Source: Scleromitrula shiraiana
Lineage: Eukaryota; Ascomycota; Leotiomycetes; Helotiales; Sclerotiniaceae
NCBI GenBank assembly: GCA_028455995.1
Contig: JABELC010000012.1
Coordinates: 1,364,001-1,428,000 of the forward strand
Direction of reading: 5' to 3'
Length of the DNA stretch: 64,000 nt
Below are positions 59,593 through 64,000 of the stretch, one piece after another (the first letter of the stretch is position 1; the number at the start of each line of letters is the position of its first letter). The translations under genes were made by a program, and so were the position numbers. The notes below the pieces were generated by a model. The model was not told the origin of the DNA. It searched no databases and worked only from the letters and a program-made list of their open reading frames with translations.

Positions 59593-62500
59593 TGTTCCTA
59601 TTGCGATTGAAGATTTTTAAGGTGATAATAGAATCAGGAGGCTGCTGCTGCTCAATGCTCTAGCCTGCAGCTTAGGGACGAAATGGACTCCTAAGTGACT
59701 CTGCACAAGGATTTTATTGACTAAGTAGGGACGAATTAAACACTGCCGTTAATTGATATTTTGGTCGGCAAATAAAAAAGGAACCAGTGAAGGTTTGTAA
59801 CGAATACTCGAATGCGATGCGGCTTTGAGGACCCGTAGAAAGAAGGGCTAAAACCAGGGAATGATGGCACAGCGTCTGTTATTTTTTTCTCTGCGGTAAT
59901 GTTTTGTCAACAAGGGAGAAATACCAAGAAAGAGGAGGGTGAATTGTCAAGGATTGGTTCTGCCTATTCGAAGCGCGCCTTCTGTGGTGACAAAGCTCGA
60001 GGGGAAGCTGATGCATTAGGTATGGGAGGGTGGGAATGTAGTTTGGGGGGTGGTTTAATGAATGAGCTATTGCTTACCTGTTGGTTTCAACCAATAAGTA
60101 TGAAGCTGAAGTACAGAGAATTTTAATATTCTTTTTTTCCCCCTACCCGACTAGGTGGCTCACAAGGATTCACTTCTCCTTAAAGTAGTACAGAATGGAG
60201 GATGGATATGGTAGAATCTATGGATGATATGAGGTGTGGGTGATGGGTGATGGGTATGAATGGGGTGTTGGATGTTTTCAATGATGGTGTGAGGGCCCAA
60301 GAGACGCGATAGAAATGGGGTTTTTAGAGAAAAGCGTGCAGCGACATGAACTACTGGTTTTTTTTTTCGGGTTATACTATACTGTTTTAGGTGTATCTAT
60401 CATATTTTGTTTTGGATTAATTGGCGAAAGAAAGATCGTTACGTGATGACTTTGGCTTACTGGAAGGATTTGATACGAAGTAGTATAAATGTAGGTGTGA
60501 ATTAATCAACCAACAATTATACTTGGAACATCATGGTACTTTGATACATGTATAATATCATTAAAATTAATGATTTTATTACTATGTTTTATCTTAATTG
60601 ACTATGAATGAAGCTATAGATAATCTACAAACTCTAGCACATGTATGAAGACTGTTTACTTACCTAGGCATTAGTGGATAACAGGCATATGGTAGCTACA
60701 TAGTATACACTCCAAGCAGTCAAACCTCTTGACACACCCCTATATGAATATTCAGAATACCTTATGTGAGTACTTAGGTAGGCTTTGTTTCATGGTCTTA
60801 CGTATCAAGTACTTACTAGAGCCAATTCCATTTCATATATATTAGTAGGATGAGAATCGTCGTTCAGGCAAGCCCACTATTCTACAGCTACTGATACTGC
60901 TCAAATATCCACAATATTAAGGGGATAAGATGTTAAGAAGCCTATAGCATCATAAGTTTCTTGATATCTTCTCTTCTGCATTTAGCTAGGTAACTATAGT
61001 AGTTACGTTCCGGAGTATGAATTCATGAATGATTCAAATGTCCTGAAACAAGGGTTAGCATACGAGTGCAATGACAGGAAACGATTTGAGATCCAAGACC
61101 GATATAGCAATCAGCCTTATTCGTAAATATATACATCAGTTACCTCGAGATCCGTCGTTCCGTATGTATGATTTTCAAGCTCTAATTGCCCAGGTGCTTC
61201 TATACTTACCTACTGGTGCACACCGCATGCCACAATGGAATTTGACCATTCTACGTAGGTACTATAGCTCGGCTTGGATTTTATCTCTCTAATTTTTACA
61301 TAATTGCTTTCACAGATCATGAGGTTTTCACAGTCTCCGAGTACCTAGGTACTTATCCGGCCCCCGCAGAAGTCACAAGAAAAGTTTAGTTTACGGAGAA
61401 GATTATACGTGCTTTCAAGTTTGGTTCATACTTGCTCGAATGAGGAAGCTCAAATGTTTCCTCCATATCGACCAAGCCAATGATCTCTTTTGATGATGAG
61501 GAAATCCCCACCAAAATTTCCCCTTTCATTCAACAACCTTGATCTATAACTAGGATTTTCCGCACACTGTTGGCAATTACAAATTCATCTGCTCCGAGGT
61601 TCTTGAAAAACGTTTGGGCATACTTTCCAAAAATGAAAATGCAAATGAAACCTATATCTATATCCACTCCCACGGGATATGTATCTGGGCGAGCGTCTTC
61701 ATGAAACCTCAAACAAGGACACCATATCGATTGGCGTAAGAACAATGGCAAGGAAAACCTGTTCTTCAAGCCATCGTATGCATGCTGACTACCACAATGG
61801 ATTGACCGTTGATTCGGAGGTTCTAGGCGCCAATGGGATGATGATTCCCAGAAATTGATGACCTGCAGCTGAAATCTGCAACGACACCGGGGCTTGGTTG
61901 GTTTGCCGGACGGAAGCTCTTCCCCGTGGCACGACATAACCAAGTTGAGGTATGCACGAGACAGGTTTTCAACCCCCAAAGTGTCATTGTTAAGTCCGTG
62001 TTCAGCTGCTTCTTTCCTGAAGACCAATATGAAGAAGAAGAGAGATGGGCCTTGGAATCTTCCTGATATATATGTAACCAGATACATTCATTCGTATCTT
62101 ACAGAATAAGGGCGAGAATATCATGCAAGGCCATGCTGCCGTTGCATGTCTGAGTAAAGCTGCATTACATGCCGCAAACTATTTGAGTCCGAGCCTATAC
62201 CTACACACCGAACAAGACTTTTGCCAACTTCACCAAAGACGGTACAGTAATACCCTGGGCATCAAGAAATGTGATGAACAAAAACACCACCAAACATGAC
62301 ATACATGCTGTGTAAGGCAAGTAACATTTCTCACTGCATACGAAAAAGTGGACCTACAACCAAAAACAAGGGGTTTACGATGCAAACCAAATAAAAATTT
62401 GATTCGATAGTAATCTCCTTAATAGGTTCACAATGTTTGAAGCAATTTATGAACCTTGGAAAGGGATGGAGTCTCTTGTGATGAATCTGATATTTGAAGA

Positions 62501-62625
62501 TATTCTTGGCTTGTGAAACACGGATCATTCCGTAAGCCGGAGATTTTTCAATGTTTGGTCCAAGCTGAAGCTATGTTCTAATAACACCACTAAAATTTAT
62601 CCCTCCAAACCACCTCCCGAATAAA
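59593..62625. other. Gene-free interval of 3 kb
   Basis: No gene is well supported. The first about 300 bases are the Gbp2-like promoter. An open frame at 61530-62087 (minus, up to 185 residues) is the longest unexplained one, but its composition is not coding-like. The region 60400-61000 is AT-rich with scattered stop codons in all frames. A GATGGGT repeat lies at about 60238-60258. Confidence 0.45.
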
Positions 62626-63511
62626 ATGTCATCTACCACAATACGACATCTACCACGCCGTCTTCGGCCCTTCCAAGCGATTCCTAAAATATCCGTCCTC
62701 CCCTCGCCAATCTCGAAATCCTACCATTCTTACGACCGGCCCAATTCTGACGCTGATTCCTCCCCGTTTCCCCCCACCGAAACATCGATTCTCCGCGCTT
62801 CCATCCCACATATCCCAACACATGGTTTCACGCTCTCCACTATCTCCCTCGGCGCTCAAGATGTTGGCTACATACCCGCATCGACCAATCTTTTCCCAAA
62901 GGGGGCGTTCAGTCTAGTGCATTACCATCTATATACACAAAGATTAGCTCTTAAGAATCATAAGGACTTGATTGTTTCACAACCAGATGTAGAGGGAACA
63001 GAGCCGCCGAAAGGCGTAGGGAAAAGAGTAAAAGCTTTAACATGGGAGAGATTGATGGGAAACAAGGAAGTAGTACATAAGCTACAAGAGGTTCGTCTAT
63101 TCCCCAGCCGTAAACCAGTATATCACTTTGAACTTCCTCTTTCCACAATCCACAGCTAACATTCCACCCACTCCGTAGGGCCTAACCCAACTCACTCTCC
63201 CTACCAATCTTCCCACATCTCTCCGTGAACTCCACCTTCTCTCAGACGAAATATGGTTTCTAGCAGGTGATATCTCAGTTGATTCATCATGGTATACGAA
63301 ACGCGCCTCATTAAGTACAATATATGCAGCGACGGAGCTATTCATGACGACAGATAAATCTGTAGACTTTAAAGATACGAGGGAGTTCTTGGACAGGAGG
63401 TTTAATGATTCTCAGGCTCTCGGTGATATGATGCGTAATGTAGAAGAGTGGGTTGGGTTCACAGCAAGGGCGAGTATTAATGTTCTAAGGAGCAGGGGAG
63501 TAAGAATATGA
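62626..63511 (+). CDS. COQ9: Ubiquinone biosynthesis protein COQ9, mitochondrial
   Basis: Two exons, 62626-63090 and 63179-63511, encode 265 residues. A basic mitochondrial presequence (MSSTTIRHLPRRLRPFQAI) is followed by the TetR-like helical COQ9 domain: ILRASIPHIPTHGFTLSTIS, SLGAQDVGYIPAS, RVKALTWERLMGN and, after the intron, LRELHLLSDEIWFLAGD, WYTKRASLSTIYAATELFMT. Coq9 binds isoprenoid-quinone intermediates and presents them to the hydroxylase Coq7 within the CoQ synthome on the inner membrane. The first splice donor is GTTCGT, less common but in phase 0 with a clear acceptor (CCGTAG). Length is typical of fungal Coq9. Confidence 0.93.
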
Positions 63512-63864
63512 GATGGGAGGAAATAAATATACATCTAATTTGATATAGAGATGATGTCTGACTCAAAATATACAACTGTATATTAGGCACTGGGTTGTGA
63601 TAGCACAACACAGGTAGAAGGAATAAATGAATTCATGTATCGTGTTAAATTCATGGTTACCACTACGGGCAACGCCACTATCAGTATCATTCAAGATGAA
63701 GATCTAGGAGGCCTATGTGAACCAACGCCCTAGCAATCGTAAGCTATAACACAAGATCCAGACCCAAGACTCTACTTTTTACATATATCCCACCCAAAAT
63801 ATCCATCCCTTCCTCGACGCCCCTACCCTTCCTGAACACCATGCATAAAACAGTCATATTTTGC

Positions 63865-63949
63865 TCATCGACCATTCTCTATCATATGATCAATGCGCCT
63901 CTCCTTCGGATCTCTTGGATCAGTAAGCCTATCATCGTTAGCAATAGAA
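63865..63949 (-). CDS. Possible last exon of a gene running off the right edge (partial)
   Basis: A coding-like stretch on the minus strand, bounded by a possible acceptor (GCTAG) at 63950-63951 and a TGA at 63865-63867, encodes 28 residues: SIANDDRLTDPRDPKERR and a short charged end. The repeated Asp-Pro and charged residues look like a conserved protein tail. I do not recognise it, and the upstream part lies outside the window, so this is a tentative call. Confidence 0.3.
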
Positions 63950-64000
63950 CTAGCATACAGTAATCGGGATTCATATACTTAATAACGTGAACATCGTCGT

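Noticed and set aside
61530..62087. 185-residue minus-strand open frame
   Set aside because: It is the longest frame in a 3-kb gap, but amino acid use is erratic, no motif or splice context is visible and I recognise no family. It is probably a chance frame.
1..64000. tRNA, rRNA and snoRNA genes
   Set aside because: I looked for tRNA B-box-like GTTCGAA with a matching acceptor stem and for obvious rRNA segments and found none. Small noncoding RNAs in introns cannot be excluded without a covariance search (tRNAscan-SE, Infernal).
1..64000. Transposable elements
   Set aside because: No transposase, integrase or reverse transcriptase segment is visible in any frame, and I see no long terminal repeats. 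Short degenerate relics cannot be excluded.

Overview
The window is nuclear DNA from a filamentous ascomycete. Genes are split by many short introns (about 45-110 nt, GT-AG, often with a TACTAAC-type branch site), intergenic DNA is AT-rich and full of microsatellites, and the protein set (fungal SLM1, LDB17/Dip1, WHI5/NRM1-type regulator, Gbp2-like SR/RRM protein, augmin subunit, cytochrome-b5 fused sphingolipid desaturase) is typical of Pezizomycotina. The general look fits Leotiomycetes such as Sclerotiniaceae, but that placement is inference and no marker gene settles it. All coding models below were assembled by hand: I joined open frames at visible GT/AG (one GC/AG) sites and checked that exon lengths sum to a multiple of three. 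None is supported by transcripts.

Layout. 1-167: 3' end of an unidentified + gene. 1.0-2.5 kb: a two-exon gene of unknown function whose intron carries a periodic array of 25-nt palindromes and whose downstream flank carries a family of small covarying hairpins. 3.6-8.2 kb: phosphatidylserine synthase and a metzincin-type metallopeptidase with a jacalin-like C-terminus, both on the minus strand. 8.2-11.1 kb: repeats only. 11.1-17.3 kb: WHI5/NRM1-type regulator, GAR1, threonyl-tRNA synthetase. 17.3-24.3 kb: microsatellite-rich DNA around a BBE-type FAD oxidoreductase. 24.3-27.0 kb: SLM1. 27.0-30.0 kb: repeats. 30.0-35.1 kb: LDB17/Dip1, P58IPK/DNAJC3-type co-chaperone, augmin HAUS1-like. 35.7-38.3 kb: a small unknown gene divergent from a decayed NRPS-like adenylation gene. 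38.5-41.7 kb: VAC14. 43.2-46.1 kb: a small unknown gene and the delta-8 sphingolipid desaturase. 48.1-50.6 kb: a small Cys-rich unknown and dihydrolipoamide dehydrogenase. 50.8-54.3 kb: SGD1 and SRP14 divergent from one promoter. 55.1-59.6 kb: an AT-hook/Cys-rich unknown and a Gbp2/Hrb1-like RNA-binding protein. 59.6-62.6 kb: no convincing gene. 62.6-63.5 kb: COQ9. The last bases hold the 3' end of another minus-strand gene.

Functionally this is mostly a housekeeping region: membrane lipids and phosphoinositides (CHO1, SLM1, VAC14, sphingolipid desaturase), endocytic actin (LDB17), ribosome and RNA biogenesis (GAR1, SGD1, GBP2, SRP14, THS1), ER folding (P58IPK type) and mitochondrial metabolism (LPD1, COQ9). 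There is no operon-like or evident metabolic cluster. The accessory part is the FAD oxidoreductase, the NRPS-like pseudogene and four or five lineage-restricted small genes. The most unusual structural signals are the two hairpin/palindrome families at 1.3-2.5 kb and two independent 8-nt microexons (SLM1 and GBP2).
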